From positions 20,045,160 to 20,109,159 of the forward strand of contig OZ024927.1 in assembly GCA_964017235.1 (NCBI GenBank): a DNA stretch of 64,000 nt, in the 5' to 3' direction. Both the position numbers and the translations under genes were made by a program. Positions 35,099 to 44,524 of the stretch are shown here, piece after piece. The notes under the pieces are model-generated. The model was not told the DNA's origin. It searched no databases and saw nothing but the letters and a program-made list of their open reading frames with translations. Within the stretch, counting starts at the first letter, position 1. Every line of letters begins with the position of its first letter. This stretch comes from Sabellastarte sp. h YS-2021. Lineage: Eukaryota > Annelida > Polychaeta > Sabellida > Sabellidae.

Positions 35099-35680
35099 TA
35101 ATAACCCACTTTTCTATCTCTGTTTACAGTCTGATACTGCAAGTACTATAGGTTTAATAACCCACGTCTCCATCAGGGTTACTTGGTTTTTTGTTAGCAA
35201 AAGTCTTTTTTTAAGCCCATTGCACATTTGAGTAGCATAGTACAAAATGGAAAAATAACTATATACTGTTTCAGATATAAGAATCAGGCCCACTAGCAGT
35301 ACACTGAGGCTATTTCTGATAATTTTCTTTTATTATCGTTCAAAAATCTTTAGAGGTTTTGTTATTATTTCTCTCATTACTTCTAAAACTTTTGTCAAGG
35401 CTGACTCTTTCTCCAAGAGTCATACAGTACCCATATATTACACAAAACACAAAAGGACTTGCTGAAAGACTACTCCTAAAATCTAGATCACACTATTTGG
35501 TGTTGACTACTTGAGCTACCTACGAAAGTAAAATATTTAACTCTTGAGGCTCATTGAGGTTTGATGCATTTCTTGTTTTTGTTGTATCTACTCTGAAATA
35601 AATGTAAGTCATGACTCTTACTCAGGCATGATATGTTCAATGTAAAGTGGACAGCATTTGAAATGGTGGTAAAACCTGTC
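35099..35680. other. Unassigned
   Basis: No coding region or known repeat is seen. Mostly AT-rich single-copy-looking sequence. Confidence 0.4.
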
Positions 35681-36008
35681 ATTATTATTATTATGTATTT
35701 TTATACTCAGCGCAATATCTCCATATACTACAGGACTCAAAGCGCTATTTAACCAATCCAACTGTACAGGTACAGCCCCAACTCACAAGTAACTGACATT
35801 CCCCTGACTGGAAGATAGAGGCTCAAGGATGACCATTTATCAACGTCCTTGAGGTTCTTTAACCTGCCACCGGAAATAGGACCCAATGACAGTGGACCGC
35901 CATTTTAAGTCATCATCCGAGCCACTATGTATCTGCCTGTACCTGGGACTAAACCCACGTCCTCTGAGTTCATAGACAAGTGTGTTACCCGCTAGGCCAC
36001 AGTGGCAG
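35681..36008 (-). mobile_element. tRNA-derived SINE
   Basis: Read on the minus strand, the 5' end has a pol III A box (tggcctagcgggtaacaca) and a B-box-like ggtttagtccc 35 bases later. A body follows with aaatagcgctttgagtcc and atattgcgctgagtataaaa, and the element ends in (taa)n at 35680-35694. The GCGCTTTGAGT/GCGCT...TATAAA tail is typical of widespread animal SINE 3' ends. The tRNA part is too diverged to be a working tRNA gene. Confidence 0.75.
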
Positions 36009-36590
36009 ATAAAGCATAAGCATTCATAAGCATAAGCAGTGTCATAAGCTTTCACATGCTAAAATGTATACACCAGAAGGGTAGGGAGGGGGCGGGGAAA
36101 GGATAGTATCACTTTACAGGGCAGGTCATTTTTATGTCATCACTCTGCAGTGTGGGCATAGGCATACACGTCCACGTGAACAACTTCTCCTCCAAAACTA
36201 CAAGGTTCAGAGACATGCTGTTTTTTTTAAAAAAGATACCTTATCTATTGTGGATGAAAAATTGTTCAAGGCATGCAAATCATTTCGTTCTTCTGTTTGC
36301 TAGAGCCATTATAAGCAAGGTACTCCCACCCAAAGTGTGAACATTTCAACACTTTATCACAGTTTCTCATTGACTATTGCAGGGATTTCTCTCTTATGTT
36401 GCATATATGTACTAGGCCACAAGTAAATTACGTTGTGCGAGTATCAGGCCTGGATCTGTCTTAATTATTTTTTATGAATTTTTAAAATAGTTTTTATTGC
36501 ATTAAAATTCATGAAATCATGCACTAAATCACTTAGAACTTAAAATGTTTTGCATTAAGAGCATTTTGTTAAATATATTATTCAGCTCCT
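36009..36590. other. Unassigned
   Basis: No gene or repeat recognised; a short G-rich tract (gggagggggcgggg) lies near 36082. Confidence 0.4.
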
Positions 36591-37627
36591 TTTTCTGTAG
36601 CTACAACATAGTGAGTAGCTTGGGAGTCTATTCCAATAGCTAAGTGAGTAGTAGCTAGTTTCGGACTATTCAGTACCTTCCATAATGAGTAAAATCACTT
36701 AAAACTTGAAAACTATTACAGTTAGAGAATTTTCTTTAAATATGTTGTTCACCTACTTTTGGGTCAGTTATAGCATAGTAAAATTTCCGACCTGTAGCTC
36801 ATTGCATGGCTGAGCAATAGCTACTTTGAGGTTCTCAGTGTTGAGTAAATCAGTTGTAACTTGAAAACTATTGCATTTAGAGTATTTTCTTGAAATATGT
36901 TATTCATCTGCTTTAGGGTCAGCTATAACATAGTAAAATTTCAGACCTGCAGCTCGTAGCATAGGTGAACAATAGCTACTTTCAGGTTCTCACTATTGAG
37001 TAAATCAGTCGTAACTTGAAATTAATTTTCAGTCAGCTATAACACAGTGAAATTGCATACCTGTAGCTCATTGCATAGCTGAGCAATAGCTACTTTCAGA
37101 TTTTCACTGTTCTGTAAGTCGCTTGAAAACTATTGCATTTAGAGAATTTTCTTTAAATATGTTATTCATCTACTTTTGGGTCAGCTATGACATAGTAAAA
37201 TTGCAGACATGTAGCTCATTTCATAAAGCCAAGCAATAGCTACTGTGAGGTTCTCACTGTTGAGTAAATCAGTTGTAACTTGAAAACTATTGCAACTACA
37301 GTATTTTGTTTAAATATGTTGTTCACCTAATTTTCAGTCAGCTATAACACAGTGAAATTGCAGATCTTTAGCTCATTGCATTGCTGAGCAATAGCTACTT
37401 TCAGATTATCACTGTTGTGTAAGTCGCTTGTAACTTGAAAAATATTGCATTTGGAGAATTTTCTTTAAATATGTTATTCATCTACTTTTGGGTCAGCTAT
37501 GACATAGTGAAATTGCAGACATGTAGCTAATTGCAAAGCTAAACAATAACTACTTTCAGGTTCTCACTATTGAGTAAATCAGTTGTAACTTGAAAGCTAT
37601 TGCATATACAGTATTTTGTTTAAATAT
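36591..37627 (+). repeat. 155-bp satellite, left part
   Basis: Units of about 155 bp with ttgagtaaatcagttgtaac, ttgaaaactattgcattt, aaatatgttattcatctac and ttttgggtcagctat. About 6.5 copies before DIRS B, resuming at 43331. It shares its layout with the 133-bp satellite (attcatctacttttggg, then a stretch ending gtagctcatt / tagctaatta). Confidence 0.88.
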
Positions 37628-37817
37628 TTTTATAGCGAAATACCCTTACCATTTCCTAACAGTAGCTATTTGTTGGAGCCATCCAACCCAATGGCCAACG
37701 CAGAGATGCGATTTTAAGGTTATATAACCACCTTAATAAAGCCATTGGGTTACAGTAGTCCGTCCTCCCGCCAATTAGGTCACCTGACCTCCTTTGTTTA
37801 CCTCATTATTTTTGTTG
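37628..37817 (+). repeat. DIRS B left inverted terminal repeat
   Basis: 190 bp beginning ttttatagcgaaataccc and ending tcattatttttgttg. Contains taccatttcctaac, which appears four times in the element (both ends and both halves of the ICR). Confidence 0.92.
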
Positions 37818-37896
37818 GCCATCAACAGAAGGACGTGTTTTGGAAGTGGTAAAGTTTCAGGGACTTTTGCTTTTTTATTGAGGTTTATTCTTCAAT

Positions 37897-39516
37897 ATGG
37901 CTAATAATACTGATTCTTCTGACAATAAGGCGAAGAAATCTTCGTCTTGTGGTCATCTTATGCCTGGTTTTGACAACCATAGATATTGCTTTAGATGTCG
38001 AGAATCTGGTAAGGGAGACGATTTATGTGCTTTGAAGAAAGACTGTTTGCTTTGTGCATCTTTCTCTGAAGATCAGAAGCGTAAGCTTAATTCCAAACTT
38101 TCAAAAGGGAAGAAATCTGTAAAAGAAATTCCTGTTGAAAAACCTAAGATAGACGATTCCATCTTGGATGAAGATGACAATTCGTCTGTCACAAATGTGG
38201 CTCAGTCTTCGACAGTGACAACTATTTCGAACAGGCTTTCAGCGGTAGAGAAGAGGGATTCCCCTATGCAAGCAGACATTGTGGAAGCGTCTCCAAGGGG
38301 AAGTTCCGATTGCAGAGAAAAGACTATCTCTTCGGAAAACGCTTCCGTCGAGGTCCAGTCGAAACGTTCAGCGGAGGAAAACCCCTGTAATGACAATCGA
38401 GTTTCTGTACCTACAAAAAGGTGCAGAATCGAGATTTCAGATGGGGAATATGATTCATCTCAAGAGGAAAAACAGCCAGGTCCTTCCTATTCGGACACTT
38501 TGTTAACTGTAAAAAAATGGTTAGACATTGACATTACTGACACTGATGCTATCATTGCTCCGTCTGTTTTCTCCCAAGCTCATAAAATCAAGAAGTCTGC
38601 ACAGGTTTCACTTGCTTTACCTCCAGCAGAGAACATGGTGAATCTTTGGGATTTCAAGGAGTATGAGGCTTCTGGAATCTCCAAAGGTCTAGATAACGTG
38701 AAGAATAAATCTTCCAGGAAAAATCCTCTAGCCAGGGGTCAATTTTTGAACTTTGACAGGCCCAATATGAAATGGTACAACATGACTCCTCAACCTCATG
38801 CTTTGGGAGCTCCTAAACTACAGGATGCCTTTAGGAATATAACTTCCTCTCAGTTTCAGGCTCCCACTACAGTCTCAACTCCCTTGAAGCAATATACTTT
38901 ATGGGAATCAGTGAACAGGGAAAATATTAACGTGTTGAATCATATTTTCTGGTTCAACTCTGCAAATATGAAGTCTACTGAGGAAATGGAGAAACAATTC
39001 AGCATTATTAAATCTGCACAGTCTGAGGGTGATTTCAATAATGCCATGGAATATGTTCAGGAGTGTTTGCAGCTCCAAGCCACTATAAATCAGTCATTGG
39101 GGAAGTCTTTGGAGTCTTTGTTAGGGAGTTCCATGACTATGTCCTCCAATTTATTGCTAAATAGGAGAGATAACTACCTCAAACATTGCTCAAAGGATGT
39201 TACAGAGGATGATATTTCCAAGTTGAGGAATTCTTCATTCACACCTAATGAGGTTTTTCCAGTAGAAACTTTGTCAGAAGTCCAGAGGAATTTTATTCAG
39301 TGGGCTCATGTTAACAGAGAGTCTTACAAACCTAGAAAGGAGCACTCTACTAGACATGAGGATAGGAGGGACACTAAGCCACAAAACAGGTCTTTTCGTC
39401 CCTATCATGACAGTTCTACCACCAGCTCCTCAGCAGCTAGTTCCACAACTAGTAACAGAGGTAGAGGATCCTTCTCATCCAGACCCTTCAGGGGCAGGGG
39501 TGGGAGAAGGAAGTGA
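37897..39516 (+). CDS. DIRS B ORF1, gag-like protein (539 aa)
   Basis: Starts at ATG 37897 just after the terminal repeat and runs 540 codons. Residues 18-53 form a Cys/His cluster (CGHLMPGFDNHRYCFRC, then CALKKDCLLC) that may bind zinc. Residues 60-200 are charged and low complexity. A helical middle part (about 200-440) contains LLNRRDNYLKH, conserved in element A. The tail (about 475-539) is rich in R, S and G (RGRGSFSSRPFRGRGGRRK), suited to RNA binding. DIRS ORF1 products are thought to act like Gag, coating the RNA. The stop (TGA) overlaps ORF2, which lies in the +1 frame. Confidence 0.85.
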   Translation: MANNTDSSDNKAKKSSSCGHLMPGFDNHRYCFRCRESGKGDDLCALKKDCLLCASFSEDQKRKLNSKLSKGKKSVKEIPVEKPKIDDSILDEDDNSSVTNVAQSSTVTTISNRLSAVEKRDSPMQADIVEASPRGSSDCREKTISSENASVEVQSKRSAEENPCNDNRVSVPTKRCRIEISDGEYDSSQEEKQPGPSYSDTLLTVKKWLDIDITDTDAIIAPSVFSQAHKIKKSAQVSLALPPAENMVNLWDFKEYEASGISKGLDNVKNKSSRKNPLARGQFLNFDRPNMKWYNMTPQPHALGAPKLQDAFRNITSSQFQAPTTVSTPLKQYTLWESVNRENINVLNHIFWFNSANMKSTEEMEKQFSIIKSAQSEGDFNNAMEYVQECLQLQATINQSLGKSLESLLGSSMTMSSNLLLNRRDNYLKHCSKDVTEDDISKLRNSSFTPNEVFPVETLSEVQRNFIQWAHVNRESYKPRKEHSTRHEDRRDTKPQNRSFRPYHDSSTTSSSAASSTTSNRGRGSFSSRPFRGRGGRRK

Positions 39517-41563
39517 CTGCTTGGTGCCAGGAGGCCGTTTATCCACATTTTGGCAGGTATGGGAAGCCAGGAGGGCACATCCAAGGGTAGTGACCATTTT
39601 GAAGGAGGGTTATTGTCTAAATTTCAGGCTAAAACCTCCATTGACAAAGATTCCTTTAATAAGGAGCAAATATTTGAACCGGGAGAAACAGCAGTTTTTG
39701 ATAAAGGCGGTTTATCAAATGATCGACAAAAGAGCGATAACTCCAGTTCAAAAGGTCACTTCCCTGGGATTTTACAGTCGTTTGTTTCTTGTACCAAAAC
39801 CAGGAAAAAGGTGGCGTCCAGTAATAGATTTAAGTGTGGTAAACAGTTATTTACATGTACCCACTTTCAAAATGGAAACTGCCGAAAATATTCGAGATTC
39901 GCTGCAAGAAGGCGAGTGGGTAACCTCACTCGACCTTACAGATGCATACTTTCACATACCAATACACCCACGGTTTCAGAAGTATCTTCGCTTCAATGTA
40001 GGCGACAGATCATACCAATTCACAGCCTTACCCTTCGGAATCGCTACGGCTCCACTCGAGTTCACCATGGTAGCAAAAGAGGTGAAACTGATGGCTCTTG
40101 CAGAAGGCATCAGGATTCATCAGTACATAGACGATTGGTTAATGAGAGCGAAAACAAAGCAACAATGCCAAGAGAATACCCACAGGTTGATTCGTCTTGT
40201 TCAAAGCTTGGGTTGGATAATAAATTTCGAAAAATCAGATTTAATTCCAACTCAGGAAATCGAGTTTTTGGGTTACAAATTCGACCTCAGGGTGGGTCTT
40301 GTGTTTCCAACTCAAAAGAAAATCGATCGCCTTCTAGAAAAGATAGTTTCCATGTTGAAAGCTACTCAAACATCTCCAAGGGAGCTCATGTCACTGATTG
40401 GGAGCATGGCTTCAATGGAGAAGACTGTACCATTGGGTCGTCTGCATATGAGGCCTCTACAATGGTACCTCAAGACACACTGGAGGTATCCTCAGTCTCT
40501 GGATATCCCAGTACCAGTGTCTCAGGTTCTAAAACAGCATCTTCAGTGGTGGACCAATCTCTCGAACCTGATGAGGGGTTCCCCACTTCATCAGAAGGAG
40601 TGCAATCTCCTTCTATTCACAGATGCTTCCCTAAAAGGCTGGGGGGCTCATTTAGAGCATCACACAGCCAGTGGTCTGTGGAGTCAGGTGGAGTCAAGAC
40701 TTCACATAAACATTCTAGAGCTAAAAGCAGTATTTCTAGCTTTAAAATCATTCGAAAATCAGCTTCTGAATCAAAATCTGCTGATTTCCACAGACAACTC
40801 TTCAGTGGTTGCCTATCTGAACAAACAGGGAGGCACCCACTCTCAAGAAATGTGTGCCTTAATCTGGAGAATCATGGCTTGGACAAATGCCAGGGGGATC
40901 CAGATTCGGGCAAAACACATTCCAGGGAATCTCAATGTCTTGGCAAATTCTCTGTCAAGAAAAGACAAGGTGATTCAGACCGAATGGGCTTTGAATCATC
41001 GAGTGTTCAATCAAATTTGCCATTGCTGGCATCAACCAATGGTAGATTTGTTTGCAACAAAGTTGAATCACAAGCTACCAATGTATGTGTCTCCTGTCCC
41101 TGACGGTCGGGCTTGGGAAACAGATGCATTGAACATCTCTTGGGAGGGTCTGGACGCCTATGTGTTTTGTCCAGTGGCTCTCATACCGCAGGTGATTCAA
41201 AAGATGACCACCTACAGGTGCAAGATAATCATGATTGCCCCAGGGTGGCCAGGGATGTCTTGGTTTTGGGATCTGGTGGATCTGTCCACGAAACTCCCTC
41301 TAAGGCTTCCTTTGTGGGTGAATCTGTTGACTCAACTGTTCAGCAACAGACTTCACAGCAATCTGGCTTATTTGAACCTTCATGCTTGGCATCTGGAGTC
41401 AGTCCTGAAGGTTCAAGAGGATTCTCAGAGGAGGTGGCGAAGCGAATTAAGGAGCCTCAGCGACACTCCTCGAGGAGAATCTATGAATCAAGGTGGTCCA
41501 TATTTGGGAAGTGGTGTCAGGAGAATCAGGTGGACATCTCAGATCCCACTATTCCAAACATAG
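39308..41563 (+). CDS. DIRS B ORF2, reverse transcriptase/RNase H (up to 751 aa)
   Basis: Open from ATG 39308; the first about 75 residues overlap the ORF1 tail out of frame and may not be the true start. RT: FFL-type motif FLVPKPGKRWRPVIDLS, motif A SLDLTDAYFHIPI (Asp209), TALPFGIATAP, and catalytic YIDDW (273-277). RNase H: LLFTDASLKGWGAHL (Asp439), ILELKAVFLAL (Glu471), STDNSSVVAYLNKQGG (Asp496), HIPGNLNVLANSLSR, where the usual final Asp is Asn547. Residues about 570-680 (PMVDLFATKLN, DALNISW, IAPGWPGMSWFW) resemble the Dam-like methyltransferase-derived domain of DIRS elements, but the catalytic PPY-type box is not clear. It copies element RNA into DNA. Confidence 0.9.
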   Translation: MLTESLTNLERSTLLDMRIGGTLSHKTGLFVPIMTVLPPAPQQLVPQLVTEVEDPSHPDPSGAGVGEGSDCLVPGGRLSTFWQVWEARRAHPRVVTILKEGYCLNFRLKPPLTKIPLIRSKYLNREKQQFLIKAVYQMIDKRAITPVQKVTSLGFYSRLFLVPKPGKRWRPVIDLSVVNSYLHVPTFKMETAENIRDSLQEGEWVTSLDLTDAYFHIPIHPRFQKYLRFNVGDRSYQFTALPFGIATAPLEFTMVAKEVKLMALAEGIRIHQYIDDWLMRAKTKQQCQENTHRLIRLVQSLGWIINFEKSDLIPTQEIEFLGYKFDLRVGLVFPTQKKIDRLLEKIVSMLKATQTSPRELMSLIGSMASMEKTVPLGRLHMRPLQWYLKTHWRYPQSLDIPVPVSQVLKQHLQWWTNLSNLMRGSPLHQKECNLLLFTDASLKGWGAHLEHHTASGLWSQVESRLHINILELKAVFLALKSFENQLLNQNLLISTDNSSVVAYLNKQGGTHSQEMCALIWRIMAWTNARGIQIRAKHIPGNLNVLANSLSRKDKVIQTEWALNHRVFNQICHCWHQPMVDLFATKLNHKLPMYVSPVPDGRAWETDALNISWEGLDAYVFCPVALIPQVIQKMTTYRCKIIMIAPGWPGMSWFWDLVDLSTKLPLRLPLWVNLLTQLFSNRLHSNLAYLNLHAWHLESVLKVQEDSQRRWRSELRSLSDTPRGESMNQGGPYLGSGVRRIRWTSQIPLFQT

Positions 41564-42459
41564 CAAACTTCCTTAATTATTTGTTTAAGGAGAAGGCTCT
41601 CAAGCCATCGACTATTGCTGGTTACAGGACAGCAATTGCTGATGGATTGGGTTTGAAAGGTGAAGATGTGTCAAAAAGTCTTGAGTTGAATAGGTTATTG
41701 TCAAGTTTTTACAGAGACAAACCAGTGGTTAATAGATCCATACCTTCTTGGGATTTGGCCTTGGTTTTGCAGGCTCTTACTAAACGACCTTTTGAACCTT
41801 TGGGGAAGGCTTCATTGAAGTTGCTTACCTTCAAGACAGTTTTCCTTTTGACTTTGGCATCAGGCAAAAGAAGAGGTGAAATTCATGCTTGGACTTTCTC
41901 TTCTCTTAGTTACAAAGAAAATTGGTCACAAGTAACTATTGCTCCATCAACCGCCTTTTTGGCAAAGAACCAGTTGGCGTCAGATGGGCCTACTGTCATT
42001 AAACCTGTAGTCATTCCAGCTCTCAAACCTCATTTGGACAGCAGTTTGACTCAAGATAGATCTCTTTGTCCTGTGAGGGCCTTGAAATACTATTTGGACA
42101 GAACAAAGGATTTAAGGAAGAATAAGAATCTTTTGTTTGTAGCTATTAAGGAGGGTTTTACCAGAGATATTTCAAGGGCAACAATCTCTTCTTGGCTAAA
42201 ACAGACTATACTTTTGGCTTATGAGGAGTCGGATTCTGAAACGCAGCAATTGTGTCAGGTCAAAGCTCATGATGTTCGTTCTATGGCGGCTTCTTTGGCT
42301 TTTAAAGGAGGAGTTTCCTTAAGTGAGATTCTTGAAGCATGCTTTTGGAAGTCCCACAATACGTTTACCAATTTCTACCTTAAGGACCTCTGTTGGCATA
42401 ATGGTCAGATCTTGAAATTGGGTCCAATAGTATCTGCTCAGCATGTTATAAACTTATGA
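41113..42459 (+). CDS. DIRS B ORF3, tyrosine recombinase (no ATG)
   Basis: The frame is open from 41113 (codon TTG) and overlaps ORF2 by 450 nt. The conserved protein begins about 41440: SRRIYESRWSIFGKWC and LKPSTIAGYRTAIADGL (core-binding part), then catalytic Arg in GKRRGEIHAW (R254 counted from 41113), HDVR (H386, R389), and FWKSHNTFTNFYL (H415, nucleophile Y422). The set R-H-R-H/W-Y is complete, so the enzyme could be active. The only ATG in this frame is inside the catalytic domain (SMAAS), so it must be made by frameshift from ORF2, by reinitiation at a non-ATG codon, or by splicing. It should join the circular DNA to the target without duplicating it. Confidence 0.9.
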   Translation: MGNRCIEHLLGGSGRLCVLSSGSHTAGDSKDDHLQVQDNHDCPRVARDVLVLGSGGSVHETPSKASFVGESVDSTVQQQTSQQSGLFEPSCLASGVSPEGSRGFSEEVAKRIKEPQRHSSRRIYESRWSIFGKWCQENQVDISDPTIPNIANFLNYLFKEKALKPSTIAGYRTAIADGLGLKGEDVSKSLELNRLLSSFYRDKPVVNRSIPSWDLALVLQALTKRPFEPLGKASLKLLTFKTVFLLTLASGKRRGEIHAWTFSSLSYKENWSQVTIAPSTAFLAKNQLASDGPTVIKPVVIPALKPHLDSSLTQDRSLCPVRALKYYLDRTKDLRKNKNLLFVAIKEGFTRDISRATISSWLKQTILLAYEESDSETQQLCQVKAHDVRSMAASLAFKGGVSLSEILEACFWKSHNTFTNFYLKDLCWHNGQILKLGPIVSAQHVINL

Positions 42460-42939
42460 GTAGGTTTTTATAACTGTATAATACTTTATGTGTTTGAATA
42501 TGTGAATAGTTGATACTTTGGGTTGGATACAATTATTAACCAATCTGCTTGTATTTTACTTTGTGATGGGTACAATTATTTATTAATCTGTCTGTATTTT
42601 ACAGGATAGACGGCGTCGACCTGTATATATTGTACAGTTTGTGTAGCTTGGACCGTACTTGGTGTTTATGACGCGTCAGCTGATAGTGGTACCAAGTGGG
42701 GTTCGACCTGATGTTACTTCAGTTTGTAAAATAGATGTTGTTCAACAAGTGCATTTATTGGATTCAGAGCATTGTGAGAGTGTTCAACTGCATACTGCCT
42801 TCATTTAAAAGGTATGTTGTTGTGTTGAATGTTGTATGTTGGATTGTATGTGTTGCTGTTTGCATGTACATTTCACTATTGTCATGTTTACTGTTGGTTC
42901 TCACAATGTTGTTTCTTGTTGTTGGTAGGTGGAAGTTTT

Positions 42940-42945
42940 AATAAA
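42940..42945 (+). promoter_or_regulatory. Possible poly(A) signal of DIRS B
   Basis: AATAAA lies between the recombinase stop and the ICR. A transcript ending here would lack the ICR, so full-length genomic RNA would have to read past it. The equivalent place in element C (about 57371) reads cttaaa. Confidence 0.35.
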
Positions 42946-42976
42946 AGAATTCCCTCCTTCCTGCAAGGCTGCATTC

Positions 42977-43072
42977 AGCTACTGTTAGGAAATGGTAAGG
43001 GTATTTCGCTATAAAATTGGAAAATTTAATAGTAATTTAAATTTTTATTAGAAATACTTACCATTTCCTAAC
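42977..43072 (+). repeat. DIRS B internal complementary region (circle junction)
   Basis: 42977-43016 is the complement of the left end; 43017-43072 is the complement of the right end. The two meet without any extra base, which fixes the element termini. Confidence 0.95.
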
Positions 43073-43117
43073 ACATGGATTTCCCTCCCGCCTCCCCGCA
43101 AGTCATTCTTTTACCTG

Positions 43118-43330
43118 CAACAAAAATAATGAGGTAAACAAAGGAGGTCAGGTGACCTAATTGGCGGGAGGACGGACTACTGTAACCCAATGGCTTTATT
43201 AAGGTGGTTATATAACCTTAAAATCGCATCTCTGCGTTGGCCATTGGGTTGGATGGCTCCAACAAATAGCTACTGTTAGGAAATGGTAAGTATTTCTAAT
43301 AAAAATTTAAATTACTATTAAATTTTCCAA
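43118..43330 (-). repeat. DIRS B right inverted terminal repeat
   Basis: Complement of 37628-37817 plus about 23 extra terminal bases. Begins caacaaaaataatgaggtaa and ends aaattttccaa. Confidence 0.92.
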
Positions 43331-44245
43331 GTTGTTCACCTACTTTTGGGTCAGTTATAGCATAGTAAAATTTCCGACCTGTAGCTCATTGCATGGCTGA
43401 GCAATAACTACTTTGAGGTTCTCACTGTTGAGTAAATCAGTTGTAACGTGAAAATTATTGCATTTAGAGTATTTTCTTGAAATATGTTATTCATCTGCTT
43501 TAGGGTCAGCTATAACATAGTAAAATTTCAGACCTGCACTCATAGCATAGGTGAACAATAGCTACTTTCAGGTTCACACTATTGAGTAAATCAGTTGTAA
43601 CTTAAAAACTATTGCAACTACAGTATTTTGTTTAAATATGTTGTTCACCTAATTTACAGTCAGCTATAACACAGTGAAATTGCAGACCTTTAGCTCATTG
43701 CATAGCTGAGCAATAGCTACTTTCAGATTATCGCTGTTGTGTAAGTCACTTATAACTTGAAAACTATTGCATTTAGAGAATTTTCTTTAAATATGTTATT
43801 CATCTACTTTTGGGTCAGCTATGACATAGTAAAATTGCAGACATGTAGCTAATTGCAAAGCTAAACAATAGCTACTTTCAGGTTCTCACTATTGAGTAAA
43901 TCAGTTGTAACTTGAAAACTATTGCATATACAGTATTTTGTTAAATGTGTTATTCATCTACTTTTTGGTCAGGTATAATATAGTAAAAGTGCAGACATGT
44001 AGCTCATTGCATAGGCAAGCAATAGCTACTGTGAGGTTCTCACTGTTGAGTAAATCAGTTGTAACTTGAAAACTATTGCATTTACAGTATTTTGTTTAAA
44101 TATGTGATTCACCTATTTTTCGCTCAGCTATAACATAGTAAAATTGCAGACCTGTAGCTCAGTGTAGTGTTGTGCAAAAGCTAATTTGAGACTCACTGTT
44201 GATTAAATCGCTTGTAACTTGAAACTATTGCATTTACAGTATTTT
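43331..44245 (+). repeat. 155-bp satellite, right part
   Basis: Continues the array of 36591-37627 with the same units (about six), beginning gttgttcacctacttttggg, which completes the unit cut by DIRS B. Confidence 0.88.
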
Positions 44246-44250
44246 ATTGT

Positions 44251-44524
44251 ATCCCCAGCGCAAAGCGGGGATACTATGGATTCATCATCGTCCAAATCCA
44301 CCGAGATTTCTTGTTAGTGACCTACAGTCCACATTTCTTTCCAGATTTCTTTCATATTTGGCAGGTGGCTTGGTATGCTAGAGGACTTGTCACCCTATCT
44401 TTTTGGTAGGGTTTGTGTCTAAACTAGGCCTCTGGTAGACAAAAATGTCTAAAATGTGGAATATTGCTTGTTAGCCACCTACAGTCCACATTTCTTTCCA
44501 CATTTCTTTCATATTTGGTAAGTG
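44251..44524 (+). repeat. Hairpin-headed repeat leading into the 133-bp satellite
   Basis: TCCCCAGCGCAAAGCGGGGA after an A forms a hairpin of the same design as the heads at 5805 and 7213. It is followed by two copies of about 130 bp around ccacatttctttccacattt, then the 133-bp array. This looks like a Helitron-like 5' part; no 3' end was found. Confidence 0.5.

Larger units (their letters stand above)
37628..43330 (+). mobile_element. DIRS-like retrotransposon B (nearly intact, 5703 bp)
   Basis: The ends are fixed by the ICR: left TTTTATAGCG, right AAATTTTCCAA, which meet as cgctataaaa|ttggaaaatt at 43016/43017. Left and right inverted repeats are identical over the about 190 bp I compared, except that the outermost bases differ, with the right end about 23 bp longer, as in DIRS-1. 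Three long overlapping ORFs encode gag-like protein, RT/RNase H with a C-terminal domain, and tyrosine recombinase. The host satellite reads taaatat| ... |gttgttcacc across the element with no duplication, as expected for integration by a tyrosine recombinase. It is a young insertion. Confidence 0.95.

Noticed and set aside
35935-36005. tRNA gene on the minus strand
   Set aside because: A and B boxes are present but the B box is degenerate and the sequence continues into a SINE body with a (taa)n tail.
39550-41103. 517-codon open frame inside the RT gene of DIRS B
   Set aside because: It overlaps clear RT/RNase H motifs in another frame and has no domain of its own. Kept as a finding about frames, not as a gene.
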